Position numbers and translations under genes: made by a program
Part shown: positions 22,519 through 33,487 of the stretch, one piece after another
How positions within the stretch are numbered: the stretch's first letter is position 1
Layout: each line of letters starts with the position of its first letter
DNA from: Penium margaritaceum
Lineage: Eukaryota > Streptophyta > Zygnematophyceae > Desmidiales > Peniaceae
Direction: 5' to 3'
NCBI GenBank assembly: GCA_023375785.1
Contig: SZWC01001568.1
Coordinates: 165,859 to 229,858 of the forward strand
DNA: 64,000 nucleotides
Notes under the pieces: generated by a model
What the model saw: the letters and a program-made list of their open reading frames with translations, nothing else
The model's database searches: none
What the model was told of the DNA's origin: nothing

Positions 22519-23365
22519 TGGAAATACTAGGCAGCAGCATTGTTGATGCAGTGTGTGGGCTTCCACGCTCATTGCTTAAGTCTGCTGCCCCCTCAGTTTG
22601 TTGCTCTAGAGTCTAAGTCTAGAAGCTGTGGGTTTGTTACTCAGAAACACGCACGCCAGTGTTAGCGCCAGAAAGCAGCTGAAAACTGAAAGTGACTGAT
22701 TTGGAATGAAGAATGAGCAACAATGGGAGACCCCTCCAAGTTCTAGTTCCCCCTAATTGTGTAGAACTTGTTACTCAGCTAACCAGACAATGAGAAAATA
22801 GTCCTAGACCTACTTTTTGGCAGGCAGGGTTTTCTCGGTGAGCCCTGTCAGACGGCCGACAGCCCAAAACCCGGGCGTCGTCCATTCTACGTGAAAACTG
22901 GACCATACCATAATACCCATGCTGCAAAGGCAGTCGTGCGGTCAGAATTGGCTAGAAGAATAGTAGCAAAGAGTTATGGCCGCCCAACTCCAGGTAGTGC
23001 CTACGACTGTCAGTGATGCCAAACAGGGCCACACAGTAGGAGACATGGACTGTAGGCACAACATGATGCTGCTGACGCAATGCCACAACCAGAAACAACG
23101 TTGAGTGTATGCAAACAGCATCTATAGTGGCAGTGACCGCCGGTGGCCTGATCACCAAGGAGGCCTGCCGATGCAGCTGAGCGCGTCACCTGAGAGAGGA
23201 GGCTCTAGCGAACGGCGAGTGGGCCTCAGCGTGTGTCGACTACACCGAGCGACACTCCAACAAGGTCGAGTCTCGCCGTCAGTCATCTGTACGCCAATGT
23301 ACACAAGCCAGGAGAACACAATAGAGTACAATGAGAGATGCACAAAAACCAACATTGGACACATT
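22519..23365 (-). repeat. 5' LTR of element B/E
   Basis: It starts at TGG on the plus strand next to the primer site. From about 22660 it aligns with 24030-24780, sharing stretches such as AACCCGGGCGTCGTCC and TTGTTACTCAGCTAAC, with many substitutions and small indels. The outer end is taken as the end of that similarity and may be off by tens of bases. Confidence 0.65.
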
Positions 23366-23684
23366 TGAGAGCGGCTGCTGTCCGAATAATGACCGAGAGC
23401 AAAACAAACTACAAAATTAAGACCAACACAAGCATGCTAGATCCTTTTTACATCATCATGAAGGGTATGTAGGCATGCATTTAAAGTCGCAAGCACTCAA
23501 CGAGTGTGGTCAATGTAATATATTCAGAGAGCTGCCGGAAAGGCCACTGGCACAAGCCTCAAGCTGCATGAATGGAAGAAGCAACATCGGCTGAGTAAAA
23601 AGTGAGCTCGGTCTTCATGAGTGTGTAGCTGCATCTGAACACCATTTGTTATGTGTTGTAGCCATGTTGGTTCACTCTCCTACA

Positions 23685-23727
<43 letters not shown>

Positions 23728-24029
23728 AGGCTTGTGGACATTCATCCTTTCATTATCAGTAAGTACTTTGAAACTAATGCCAACACCCCCCCTGCTCCGC
23801 AGATGGAAACTTCACATGTAACAAAAGCGGACATGACGTGCATATTACCATAAATATGTACATGGCATGTGTGAAGGATGGTGCTGCGCTAGTCTGGACG
23901 AAACTATTTTCTTCCACCTCACGCACTTGGACTAAAGTGTGTGGTGTTTCGTGCCCAAAGTTAGCAGGTAAGCTAGGCTGAGCCGTGTTGGCTGATAGGT
24001 TGTGAGGGGGAAAACTTGCAAGGAGAATT
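23366..24029. other. Unassigned spacer with a (GT)n microsatellite
   Basis: No coding or LTR similarity is visible between the two LTR copies. A perfect GT run of about 39 bases occupies 23688-23726. The rest is AT-moderate unique-looking sequence. It may be genomic DNA between two insertions or the degraded remainder of an element. Confidence 0.6.
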
Positions 24030-24780
24030 TAGCGCCAGATGCGCAGTTGAAAGCAACGAATGACCAAGTTAAAATCAAGAACGCAGTGAGTGACACATTC
24101 ACTACTAGCCAAGGTCCTCACTTCCCTCCCAGTTCTAGCTCCCCCCCAGCTCTGTGGAGCTTGTTACTCAGCTAACTAGCCAATCAGAAAATAGACCTAT
24201 TTTCTGGCAGGCAGGGTTTTCTCGGTGAGCCTTGCCAGACGACCGACAGCCCAAAACCCGGGCGTCGTCCGTTTTGCTTGTAAGCTGGACCATACCATGA
24301 TACACACGTTGCAAACGCATTTGTGCAGTCAGAATCAGCAAGAAAAATAGGAGCGAGGAGTTATGGCTGCCTAAACCCAGGCTGTGTCTACGGTAACCCC
24401 CAGTATCAACAATGTCAGAAAATCACAAAAACCTGGACTGTAGGCATGACATAGCACAGTGAACGCAGCAACGCAGTCAAGCGCGGTGCTGGACATGCGC
24501 AGACAGCAAAGGCAGTGACAGTGCCTGTCGGCGGCACGACTGCCGAGGAGGTCTGCCGATGTAGCTGAGCATGAAGGAGAGAGGAGGCTCTAGCAAAGTG
24601 CGTATAGGCCTTTGCGTGGGTCCGCTCCACCGGGCGAAACTCCATGAGCGTCGCTTCTCGCCATGAGTCATCTGCACGCCGATGTACACAAGCTGGGAGG
24701 ACACAACAGAGTAAAAGTGAGAGATGTGAGACAAAAACCAACACGCACCACATTACCATTTACCCATCACATTGCAATAT
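24030..24780 (-). repeat. LTR of copia remnant H
   Basis: Diverged second copy of the LTR at 22519-23365, same orientation. Because a minus-strand pol tail follows immediately at 24789, this copy is read as the 3' LTR of a separate element H. Confidence 0.65.
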
Positions 24781-24788
24781 AATGGGCA

Positions 24789-25290
24789 CTACAGCGTGAC
24801 AAAACTCATACAATGGACGACGGAGCCACATACTCCCGCATGCACCAGCATCCAATGCCATATGCTTTGCATCTGCAATGCAACATGCAACACATCCCTA
24901 TAGCCACTGCACCACGAGACACCCGTGCTGCCAATGAGAGAAAACCACCTAGTACGGCTCTTGCCGTCTGGGATCCCAGTCCAATCACTGTAAGTGTAGC
25001 CTCTGGCGACTATGCCCGACTGGTGGCGGGATATCAATCCATTGTGTGGTTTCGGACAAAGTACCAAACCACATGAATAGTTACATCTAGGAGCAACTCG
25101 TGAAGGGACTGCGAGGATTGGGCCAACATGGTCATGGCAAAGGCAATGCGCGACCATGTGCTGGTGGCGAGAAACATGAGTGGTCTAATGACACAAAGAG
25201 AATTAGTCACATCCACATCCTCACCAAGTGTATCATCATTAGACGCTTTCAGCTTGACTTTTATTTCTGGGTGTATGGGCATGGAGATAC
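24789..25290 (-). pseudogene. Copia remnant H: RT tail and RNase H fragment
   Basis: The frame ending at 25034 contains NSLCVIRPLMFLATSTWSRIAFAMTMLAQSSQS, recognisable as the decayed RT tail (SLIGSLMYLATSTRPDIAF type). The frame 25157-24789 has YTYSDWTGIPDGKSRTRWFSLIGSTGVSWCSGYRDVL, matching the RNase H start (DADWAG ... SWCSKRQ). Upstream domains are missing: at about 25300 the sequence passes directly into the 21-bp minisatellite. The protein cannot be functional. Confidence 0.8.
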
Positions 25291-25299
25291 TCAGCAAAG

Positions 25300-26774
25300 T
25301 GGGCAAGAGGTCAACGCACGTGCTTGTGAGGCATGTGCCTGTGCTAACGGCGCCCGCACTTGTGCCTTTGAGGTCCGTGCGTGCACCTAGGAGGCCCATG
25401 CCTGCGCCTACAAGGCCTGTGCATGCGCCTAAAAGGCTTGCGCCTGCGCATGCAAGGCTCCACCTGCACCTACAAGGCCCGCGCTTGCACCTACGATACC
25501 CGCGCTTGCGCCTACGAGGCCCGCGCCTGCCCCTACAAGGCCTATGCATGCGCCTACAAGGACCGTGCCTGTGCCTACAGGGCTCACGCCTGTGCCTATG
25601 AGGCCCGTGCTTACGCCTACAAGGCATGTGCTTGTGCCTTCAAGGTCCGTTCCCGTGCCTAAGAGGCTTGGGCCTGTGCCTACGAGGCCCACGGCTATGC
25701 CTACGAGGCCGGCGCCTGCGCTTACGAGGCGAGCTCCTGCGCTTACGAGGCCCACACGTGCACCCATGAGGCCCGTACAAGTGCCTCCAAGGCCCAAGCT
25801 TATGCCTACAAGGCCCGTACATGCGACAAGTAGGCCCACGCCTGCACGTACGAGGCCCCCGACTACGCTTGGGAGGCTTGCGCTTGCACATACGAGGCCC
25901 GCAACTGCACCTATAAGGCCAATGCATGCGCCTACGAGGCCTACGCTTGCGCTTAGGAGGCTTGCGCCTACACCTACAAGGCCCACGTCCGCATCTAGGA
26001 GGTCCGCACCTGCACCTACAAGGCGTGTGCCTATGCCAAAGAGACCGCACAAATGCACCTACGAGGCTCGCGCTTGGGTCCATACGGCCTCTGCTTGCAC
26101 CTACAAAGGCCACGCTTGTGTCCATGAGGCCCGTACCTGCGCTTACGAGGCTTGGGCCTGTGCCTAAGAGGCCCACACCTGTACCTATGAGGCTTGCAAC
26201 TATGCATACAAGGCCCGCGCATGTGCATACGAGGCCTGCGCCTACACCTAGGAGGTTTGCGCATGCACCTCTAAGGTCCCAGCCTACGCCTAAGAGGCCT
26301 GCGGTTGCGCCTACAACGCCCGCACCTACGCCTACGATGCCCACGCCTTTGTCTACGACGCACGCACATTTTCCTAAGAGGCCTACGCCTGGACCTACGA
26401 GGCACATGCCTACAATTATGAGGCCTATGCCTTCGGCTAGGATGCTAAAGCCTGCGCATACCAGGCCCGTACCTGCCCCTACAAGGCCCAGGCCTGTGCC
26501 TACAAGGCACGCGCCTATGCCCACACGGCCCGTGCCTGCGCCTATGAGGCCCACGTTTGCACCTTTGAGGGTTGTGCCTACACCTCGGAGGCCCGCATCT
26601 AGGCTTACAAGGCCCGCCTGCACCTTCGCGCTACGCATCTGTGCCTACGAGGCCAGCGCCTGAGCGCTCGAGGCTAGTACCTGCACCTAAAAAGCCTGCG
26701 CTTGTATGCCAGAGGCCTGTGCTTGTGCCTACGAGGCCCACACCTGCGCTTATGAGGCTCGCGCCTGAGCAAAT
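25300..26774. repeat. 21-bp GC-rich minisatellite, left block
   Basis: About 70 imperfect units with core CCTACGAGGCCCGCGCC plus a TGY-type spacer triplet. The unit length of seven codons translates as AYEARAC, PTRPAPA and LRGPRLR on the plus strand and GLVGAGA on the minus strand. Most variation is at CpG positions (TACGAG against TACAAG or TATGAG). This and the block at 39158 were one array before element F inserted. Long apparent ORFs here (for example 25640-26638 minus) are translation artefacts. Confidence 0.95.
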
Positions 26775-26836
26775 CAAGAAGTTCAAGGCTAATCCAACGC
26801 AACTTGTTTGGCTTCAAATGGTTAACAAACGACTAT
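26775..26836 (-). repeat. 3' LTR of element F, outer fragment
   Basis: Aligns with 38580-38639 (GTTCAAGGC, CAACTTGTTTGGCTTCAAATG, TTAACAAACGACTAT). Element G begins immediately after the ACTAT, and the LTR resumes at 32965. Confidence 0.9.
26832..26836. other. Target-site duplication of element G, left copy (ACTAT)
   Basis: ACTAT precedes the left LTR TGTGAG of G and recurs at 32965-32969 after the right LTR. The uninterrupted site GACTATGCTAGG is preserved in the other LTR of F at about 38636-38647, which proves the insertion point. Confidence 0.95.
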
Positions 26837-27599
26837 TGTGAGAGCTTGTGCTCTCAAGAGGTTAAGCTTTAGTGTGTGGAGAGCACGGTTGCAGCGGAAA
26901 GATAGATTTGGAGAAGTCTGGAAACCAGAGCTGACCAATGCAGGTGAATTAGACTTAACTGAGTACAGGGTATTCATACAGCCCGGCCAGCTAGCCCAGG
27001 CCTTAGCCTACTGCTTTCCTAGCTTGCTACAACAAGCTACTTGCAGCTGTACTAGGTGCCCTACTTGCACCTGAACTCGGTGCGCCACTTGCACCTAGTG
27101 CCTTGTGCGAGAAGTCCCCGGCCGTCGATCGTTGAGATTGACGGTTAGTCTCATTTCTCGTCAAGCCGCCGCGTTAGTCTCGTATGACTCTCGGTGGTGG
27201 GTGCGGTCGCCATGTTGTACACGCCACCGGAGAACTGCGACCGTCGCAAGGTTGCAGTCATCAGTTTTGCTGCAGCCATTGACCGCGTCCGTCGTCGGAG
27301 CTCCCATTGGAGAGAACCTCTCGGCAGGTAGTGTCACCGGTACGCCAGTCCTCAACGCAACCCTCGGGTTGCGTGTTTTGGAACGTGCGCTTGCAGCTAC
27401 AAGCAAAACACCCCCTTGCGCCGGCGTACTCCACACGCCGACGCGAGTTTGCTCGCTCCTCCTCCTCCTTGCATTGACGGTCGAGCGGAGATGAGCTTGA
27501 CAGCTCGCACGATTTCCAAAAATCGGAAAATCACCCACAGTCCCCCAAAAGTCAGACGTGGCCCAAAGTATGCCACAAAAATAGGGGCACTTTGTTACA
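26837..27599 (-). repeat. 3' LTR of element G
   Basis: 763 bp, TGTGAGAG at one end and TTGTTACA at the other, matching 32194-32964 along its full length with scattered substitutions and small indels. Differences such as the CCGAGGGCGCCAGCG stretch found only in the right copy show notable age. Confidence 0.95.
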
Positions 27600-27626
27600 C
27601 TCACTCCCCCTCCCCCCCTCGTCGGA
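27600..27626 (-). other. Polypurine tract of element G
   Basis: The minus strand has GAGGGGGGGAGGGGGAGTGAG-like purines directly before the LTR TG. Such a tract primes plus-strand synthesis. Confidence 0.85.
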
Positions 27627-29004
27627 GGCGTGACGTCCCGGCGCGCCTAAGATACTCCTCGAGGACAGTGTTGGTACCCCCTACATGGAAGTTGGCCTCG
27701 GGCTCCCAAGAGTTGTGCTCCGCTGGGTACCGCTTCCACAGCACCAGAAATTCACGCCGACGTCCCCTCTGGCGGTCCGCCAAAATCTTCTCCACCTCAA
27801 ACTCCTCACTTCCTTTAACCTGAATAGTAGGAGGTGGAGCTATCCCATGACCCTGGAAGAAGGTATTGGGGTCACGATAGGCACGAAGTAGGGAGATATG
27901 GAACACCGGATAGATGGAGTAGTGAGCTGGTAGCTCCAGCTTTTAGGAGATGGCCGACTACTTCTCCAGAATGAGGAACGAACCCACTCATCGCGGCTTC
28001 AGCTTGGGACTTCCTCCTCCCATCAATTGCAGGTTACCAGAGTTCAACATCACCTGATCTCCCACTTGGAACTCCTCCGTAGAGCGATGCTAATTAGCCT
28101 GCCGCTTCTGCTGCTTCTGTGCCTTCAACAGCCGTTGCCACACCACGTCCCAAGTGGTGGCAAACCGTTTGGCAATCTGCTGCACAGCCGGAAGAGATGT
28201 TTCCATAGCAAGGGCGGTTGGGCTTAGTAGCTGGTGGTCGTACACCACCTCAAATGGTGACTTCTCTGTTGATGCTGACACCGCTAAGCTGTATGTGAAC
28301 TCTGCCACTCCGACCTTCTCCTCCCAATCCTGACCATCCGGTGGGACCATGCTCCATAGAAGCTGGTCCAATGTCTGGTTAGTGCGCTCTGTCTGCCCAT
28401 CGCTCTGTGGGTGGTATGCCGTGGTCAGTTGCACCCACGTGCCCAGCTTCTCCATAAGATCTCTCCCCAATCACGAAGTGAAGCGTGGATCACGATCTGA
28501 GACCACTGATTGCGGCACTCCATGCAGCTTGATGACATGACTAAGGAGGAGTTGAGTTGTTGTGGCAGCTGTGATGCTCTCAGGACATGTAATGAAATGT
28601 GCCATCTTGGAAAACCGGTCCACCACCACCAAAACTGTGTTGCTGCCTTGCTGCGTCATAGGCAACCCGCCAATGAAGTCAAGCGACATGTATATCTATG
28701 GCCTCTCTGGTATAGGCAATGGTTGCAGCTCCGCTGGTGGCTTGGTCCTCAGCGCCTTGATGCATTCGCACACATCACAACTGCTCACAAACCTCTTGCA
28801 GTCACTCGCCATTGAAGACCACCAGTGTTGGCGTGCCAAGGCTTTGAGCGTCTTGTCGAAGCCGAAGTGACCCGAGTAGTGGGTGTCATGCACTTCCTCC
28901 AGCAACAACTGCTTCAATGGTGCATAGTCCGGCACGACAATCCTTTGCTCCTGAACCTTTTGCCATCGTACCACCCGTGAACTCATTGTCCATTCCATAG
29001 CCAT
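27601..29004 (-). pseudogene. Element G integrase with C-terminal chromodomain
   Basis: 29004-28696 has the HHCC finger (HYSGHFGFDKTLKALARQHWW then CDVCECIKA). 28689-28471 gives MSLDFIGGLPMTQQG and VVSDRDPRFTS, and 28470-28090 gives AYHPQSDGQTERTNQTLDQLLW, so D, D and E of the active site are all present. 27906-27601 ends with a chromodomain (FEVEKILADRQRGRRREFLVLWKRYPAEHNSWEPEANF) that in related elements binds modified histones and guides insertion into heterochromatin. The segments are separated by stops and frame changes. Confidence 0.9.
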
Positions 29005-29185
29005 GCTTGAACAGGCTATGCATGACTGGAGATCCCATCAGCATTGAGATGGCATTGAGGCTCAAGTCCGGCCTCCGCAATAGAGGATATGCCGGGTTCA
29101 CCTTTCCAGGCTTGTACTGGATCTCGTAGTCAAAACTCCCCTCAAGAGACTCCATCCAGCGAGTTTGTCGGCGACTGAGGTTTGG

Positions 29186-30581
29186 CTACGTCTTCATGTA
29201 CTTCAGGGCGTAATGGTCCGTAAAGACCACGTAGCGCTGCGACTCAAGGTAGCACCTCCAGTGCTTGAATGCACGGATCACCGCCAACATCTCCTTCTCA
29301 TGGATTGCGTAGTTTAGCTTGACACCTTGCAACTTGCGCGACGCTTGCGCAATCGGCTGCGGCCCCTTCCCGTGATCTTGCATCAGCATTGCCCCAATGG
29401 CATAGTCTCTTGGGTCCGTCGCCATGACGTACTTCTTGGATGAATCCGGATGCACCAAGACCGGAGCATAACACATTATAGCCTTGAGCTCCTCAAAGGT
29501 ATTCTGCTCCTGTTCGCCCCAATCTGACTGGTGATCCTTCCGTAGTAGCTGATTCAGCGGTGCACCCTTTTCAGCGTACCCCCGGATGAATTTCCGGTAG
29601 TCATTGACAAACCCCAGGAAGACCTGGATGTCACATATGCACTTTGGTGTCGGCCACTACTTTACTGCTTCCACCTTCTTTGGGTCCATGCAGAGACCTT
29701 GGCCGCTCACGATATGCCTCACGTTTCTTGAACTCACACTTGGAGAGCTTCGCAAACAGCTTCTATTTCCGAAGAATGTCCAGCACCTGTCGAAGGTGTT
29801 GCTAATGCTCTTCTAGAGTTTGGAAGTAGATGAGGATGTCATCAAGGAACACCACCACAAACTGGTCCAAGTGAGGGTGGAAGATCCTATTCATGAGGCT
29901 CATGAACGTTGCAAGAGCATTGGTCAACCCAAACGACATCACGAGGTACTTGAAATGGCCGTATCGTGCCCGAAACGCCGTCTTCTCCACATCTTGCTCC
30001 GCAATCCGGATCTGATGGTATCCCAAGCGTAAGTCAATCTTGCTGAAGTATTGCACTCCCCTCACCTGGTCAAACAGCTCCTCGACCCTTGGCAGTGGGT
30101 GCAGGTTCTTGATCGTTATGTTTTTTAGTGCACGATAGTCCACACACATCCGTAGCTCCCGTGTCTTCTCTTTTACAAAGAGGACCGGTACAGCGTAGGC
30201 TGACACGGACGGTCTACTGAACCCATGCTCCGTGAGCTCCTCCAACTGCTTTTTTAGCTCACCTAGCTCATTATCGCTCATGTGATAAGCAGCCCGCACC
30301 ATTGGAGTTGCTCCAGGAACGAGCTCAATTCTGTGGTCGATGTCTTGCTTTGGTGGTAAACCCTTTGGCAGCTCAGTCGGAAACACGTCATTGTAGCTTT
30401 CCAACACTCCCTTGATGCCTTCCGATAGCTCTGCTGCTTGTGATTTTTGTTGCTCTCCCTCTTGTTGCTTAGCCTCCGCTGCCAACACTACTATCTCTTC
30501 AACTGTTACCTTTTGCCGTACCCAAACGAGGTACACTTGGTCACCCTTGTGCTGACAGCGCATGACCTGCACGTACCTCAA
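29186..30581 (-). pseudogene. Element G reverse transcriptase and RNase H
   Basis: 30581-29802 carries the gypsy [73 protein letters not shown] and the catalytic FLDDILIY. It ends at a stop soon after. 29476-29186 gives the RNase H start: YVMATDPRDYAIGAMLMQ and YAIHEKEMLAVIRAFKHWRCYLE, where the first catalytic aspartate (TD) is kept. The gap between (29480-29800) still matches the family in other frames. Confidence 0.9.
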
Positions 30582-30589
30582 CTATGGCA

Positions 30590-31882
30590 CCTTGCTTGCC
30601 TTGGAGTCCTTCTCCTACGTCCACAACGGCAAAACAATTTGCTTTCCGCATTTCTTCACTTTCACTTGGCTGCGCACCCAATCCACAGTAGGATTCTACC
30701 GATGCAGCTAGTCACGTCCCAAAATGGCATCGTAGGTATCCATCGGGCACGTGTGAAAGTTCACCTCACACGACTGCTTGCCCAGACGGACCGTCAGAGG
30801 CTTCAGAGGCAGTCCGCACTTAAGCTCCCCTTGCAGCAACTTGGCCGTGGTCGGCTTCCCAGATAGCCGTGCAAGTCCCAGCCTTTTTGCAAGCTCATCG
30901 CTGAAGAATGAGTGCTACCCACCCCAATCCAGCAACGCTTTGATCTGTCAGCGAGTCTGGCGCCCCTCCCCGTTCACAGAACCAGCCGATGTGATTTCGG
31001 CTTTCAAGAGGATTCCCAGAACGATCCCGCTTCCTTCGCTCTGCAGCAATACACTCGGCAGCTCCCTAGTTGTCAAAGGACTTTCGGGGCTGGTGTTTGC
31101 TGATGCGGACAAAGCTTTCCCAGCAGTTGGACGCCCGCCACTCACTGCTGGTTGCCATTTCCCTACTGCTTCTTCTTGCAGTCCTTCTTGTGGTGCCCAG
31201 GCTTCCCGCCAACAATTCCAACCACAAGGCTTACTCTGTTGCTGGCCTCCTTGCACTGCGTTGATCTCCATGGGATAGGTTTTTTGGTAGTGTGTTTGAC
31301 GCTAGAAGTTTTCTTGCTTCTCACAAAAAACCCCTCGATGATAGCGTAGTGCATCAACACGCTCAACAATGGCCACCATCGCCTGGAACTCCATGATTCC
31401 AGTGAGTGCCAGCGTGCGCTGAATTTCCGCCTTCAAGCCATCGTGGTATTTTTTTGCCATCTCTGGCTCGCTCATGTCATCAATCTCTGAACATAACGCC
31501 AACAAACAGCGTGTGTACTCCTGCACCGAGCCAATCTGATTCATCTGCTGAAGCTTGTTGCATGCACCAATGGAGGCATTCACGAGATCAAATTGATCTC
31601 CAATGGCTTGCTCGGACCACTCCCATGTCGTCGGCACGCGCGCTTCAGCTTGCCCTGCGCCTGGCTGCCACAACACGGCATGTTGCACAGCTGCATTCCC
31701 ACCTCCTTGACTGGGCTGCCCGAACCTGTCCAGTGTCAGTCCCATCCCCCAGGTCAGCCATCTGCCAATTGAGCCGCTCTTTCTCTAGCTTGAGGGCTCC
31801 CAGCTGCTCTACGATCTTCTGCAGGGTCTGCTCCATGGTTCTTGATGACGTTCAACCACTGGAGATTCTTAAAAAAGATTAG
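30590..31882 (-). pseudogene. Element G gag and protease, degraded
   Basis: 31836-31645 starts a gag frame with a Leu/Lys-rich coiled segment (VEQLGALKLEKERLNWQMADL). 31745-31302 continues with WSEQAIGDQFDLVNASIGACNKLQQMNQIGSVQEYTRCLLAL, the retrotransposon gag domain. A knuckle remnant GGKPGHHKKDCKKK lies near 31163. The protease region (about 30960-30700) shows the tail DAILGRD in a frame with stops. No intact start is visible between here and the primer site. Confidence 0.75.
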
Positions 31883-32179
31883 CAGTGTTATGGCAGCAAT
31901 GGAAAAGAAATTCGGCAGCATTTTGGCAGTCCAGGATGAGAATCTGACGTCTTCCAAATGCGTAGGAGTCACCCTTTATCTCCCGCGCACGCACGGTAGG
32001 CCGTGTGGACACTCTAGAAATGTGGAAAAATTTTCAGAGGTTGGCTCAAGCGTTGGCTTTGAGGTCTAGTCCAGCAATCTCCCTCTCAATCGACCTGGAC
32101 GTTGTCCGACGTAGTCCGTGCCTTTGCTCCTTGAAGTTTGGCGAGCTCCGGCAGTGCTTACGCCCAACGTGTGGCTCTG

Positions 32180-32191
32180 GCTCTGATACCA
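32180..32191 (-). other. Primer-binding site of element G
   Basis: The minus strand reads TGGTATCAGAGC, an exact initiator tRNA-Met primer site, two bases from the LTR end. Confidence 0.9.
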
Positions 32192-32193
32192 GA

Positions 32194-32964
32194 TGTGAGA
32201 GTGTGTGCTCTCAGGAGGTTAAGCTTTAGTGTGTGGAGAGCACGGTCGCAGCGGAAAGATAGATTTGAAGAAGTCTAGAAACCAGAGCTGGAAAATACAG
32301 GTTAAATTGACTGAACTGAGTACAGGGTATCTATACTGTCCGGCCGGCTAGCCCAGGCCTCAGCCTACTGCTTTCCTAGCTTGCTACAACAAGCTACTTG
32401 CACCTGTACTAGGTGTCCTCCTTGCACCTGAACTCGGTGCCCTACTTGCACATAGTGCCTTGTGTGAGAAGTCCCGGACCGTCGATCGTCGAGATCGATG
32501 GTCAGTCTTGTCTCTCGTCGAGCCGTCGTGTTAGTCTCGTATGATTCTCGGTGGTGGGTGCGGTCGTCCTGTTGTGCATGCCACTAGAGGACTGCGACTG
32601 TCGCACGGCCGCAGTCACCGGTTTTGCTGCAGTCGTTGACCGCGTCTGTTGTCGGAGCTCCCGTCGGAGAGAACCTCTTGGCGGGTAGTGTCACCGGTAC
32701 GCCACTCGCCGAGGGCGCCAGCGCAACCCTTGGGTTGCGTGTTTGGAACGTGTGCTTGCAGCTGCAAGCAAAACACCCCCTTGCGCAGGCGTACTCCACA
32801 TGCCGGCGCGAGTTTGCTCACTCCTCCTCCTCCTCACATTGGCGGTCGAGCGGAGGTGAGCTCGACCGCTCGCACGATTTTCGAAAATCAGAAAATCACC
32901 CACATGCCCCCAAAATTCAGACGTGGCCCAATGTATGCCACAAAAACAGGGGCACTTTGTTACA
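32194..32964 (-). repeat. 5' LTR of element G
   Basis: 771 bp, TGTGAGAG to TTGTTACA, partner of 26837-27599. Confidence 0.95.
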
Positions 32965-33487
32965 ACTATGCTAGGGTTGGGTTTGCTCAGCCATGGAGGT
33001 TCATACAGAGTAAAAAGTACAAGTGTCTATGTCAAGCGAGCAAGAGCTCACTCGGGTGAGTCTCGCCAGTCGAGACTCACCCAATGGGCCGGCGAGCAAG
33101 GCTCACTGGCACACAAACCTGGAGCAAGGTTAAATCACTCTCGTGCTCCGAAAAAGGACTGGCTAGCCTGCGCCCTCCTCTGAACATACACAAACGCAAA
33201 ATGGGTCGCAAAGATGTCTAAGTCTAATCTAGGTTCCTGTTAGAAGTTCAAGTGTGACTTAGGCGGATGGCTAAGGAGAAACATAGGTTTGTGAAGAGAG
33301 CTCTTAGGAATGGGTAAGCTGTTGAGTGATGGAGGAGAGGGGCCATGCCGGCAGGGTGGAGGTGACCACTTGTGTGGAATAGAGGTTTCGCGAGCCGCCA
33401 CGGTGCGTCGCCTCCACTCTCTGCTCCAGCATGCCCTACGTAATCATGGCCAACTACAGGAGGTATATGCAGAATGAGAGATTAACA
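32965..33487 (-). repeat. 3' LTR of element F, inner fragment
   Basis: Begins with the second ACTAT target copy and aligns with 38636-39157 (GCTAGGGTTGGGTTTG, GAGCAAGAGCTCACTCGG, GAGAGATTAACA). Ends with TTAACA at 33487, the LTR terminus. A CCAAGGAGGCG purine stretch on the minus strand adjoins it as polypurine tract. Confidence 0.9.

Larger units (their letters stand above)
16895..23365 (-). mobile_element. Ty1/copia element B/E, 5' half (LTR, leader, gag, protease, integrase)
   Basis: Continuing the half at 7103-9267, this part carries the 5' LTR (22519-23365), a primer site (22504-22515), a long leader with GCT-rich tracts and a solo LTR of another family, gag, protease and integrase. Adding both halves gives a complete copia gene order. 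Frames change often, so the element is dead. The leader layout (GCT tracts and TGACGTCA palindromes) matches element A and argues that A and B/E belong to one lineage. Confidence 0.75.
26837..32964 (-). mobile_element. Ty3/gypsy chromovirus G
   Basis: Flanked by LTRs (26837-27599 and 32194-32964) and a 5-bp duplication ACTAT. Minus-strand order is gag, protease, RT, RNase H, integrase, chromodomain, which defines a chromovirus of the Ty3/gypsy group. A primer site and a long polypurine tract are present. The coding part is broken by several stops, but most motifs are readable. It is the youngest insertion of the nested set 21-bp array, F, G. Confidence 0.95.

Noticed and set aside
26832-26840. 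Element G as two unrelated LTR fragments
   Set aside because: The 5-bp duplication, matching LTR ends, primer site and polypurine tract, and the preserved empty site at 38636 show one complete insertion.
32965-33000. Telomeric repeat (CTAGGGTTGGGTTTG)
   Set aside because: Only one degenerate telomere-like motif, and it recurs in the other LTR of element F at about 38640, so it is part of that LTR.
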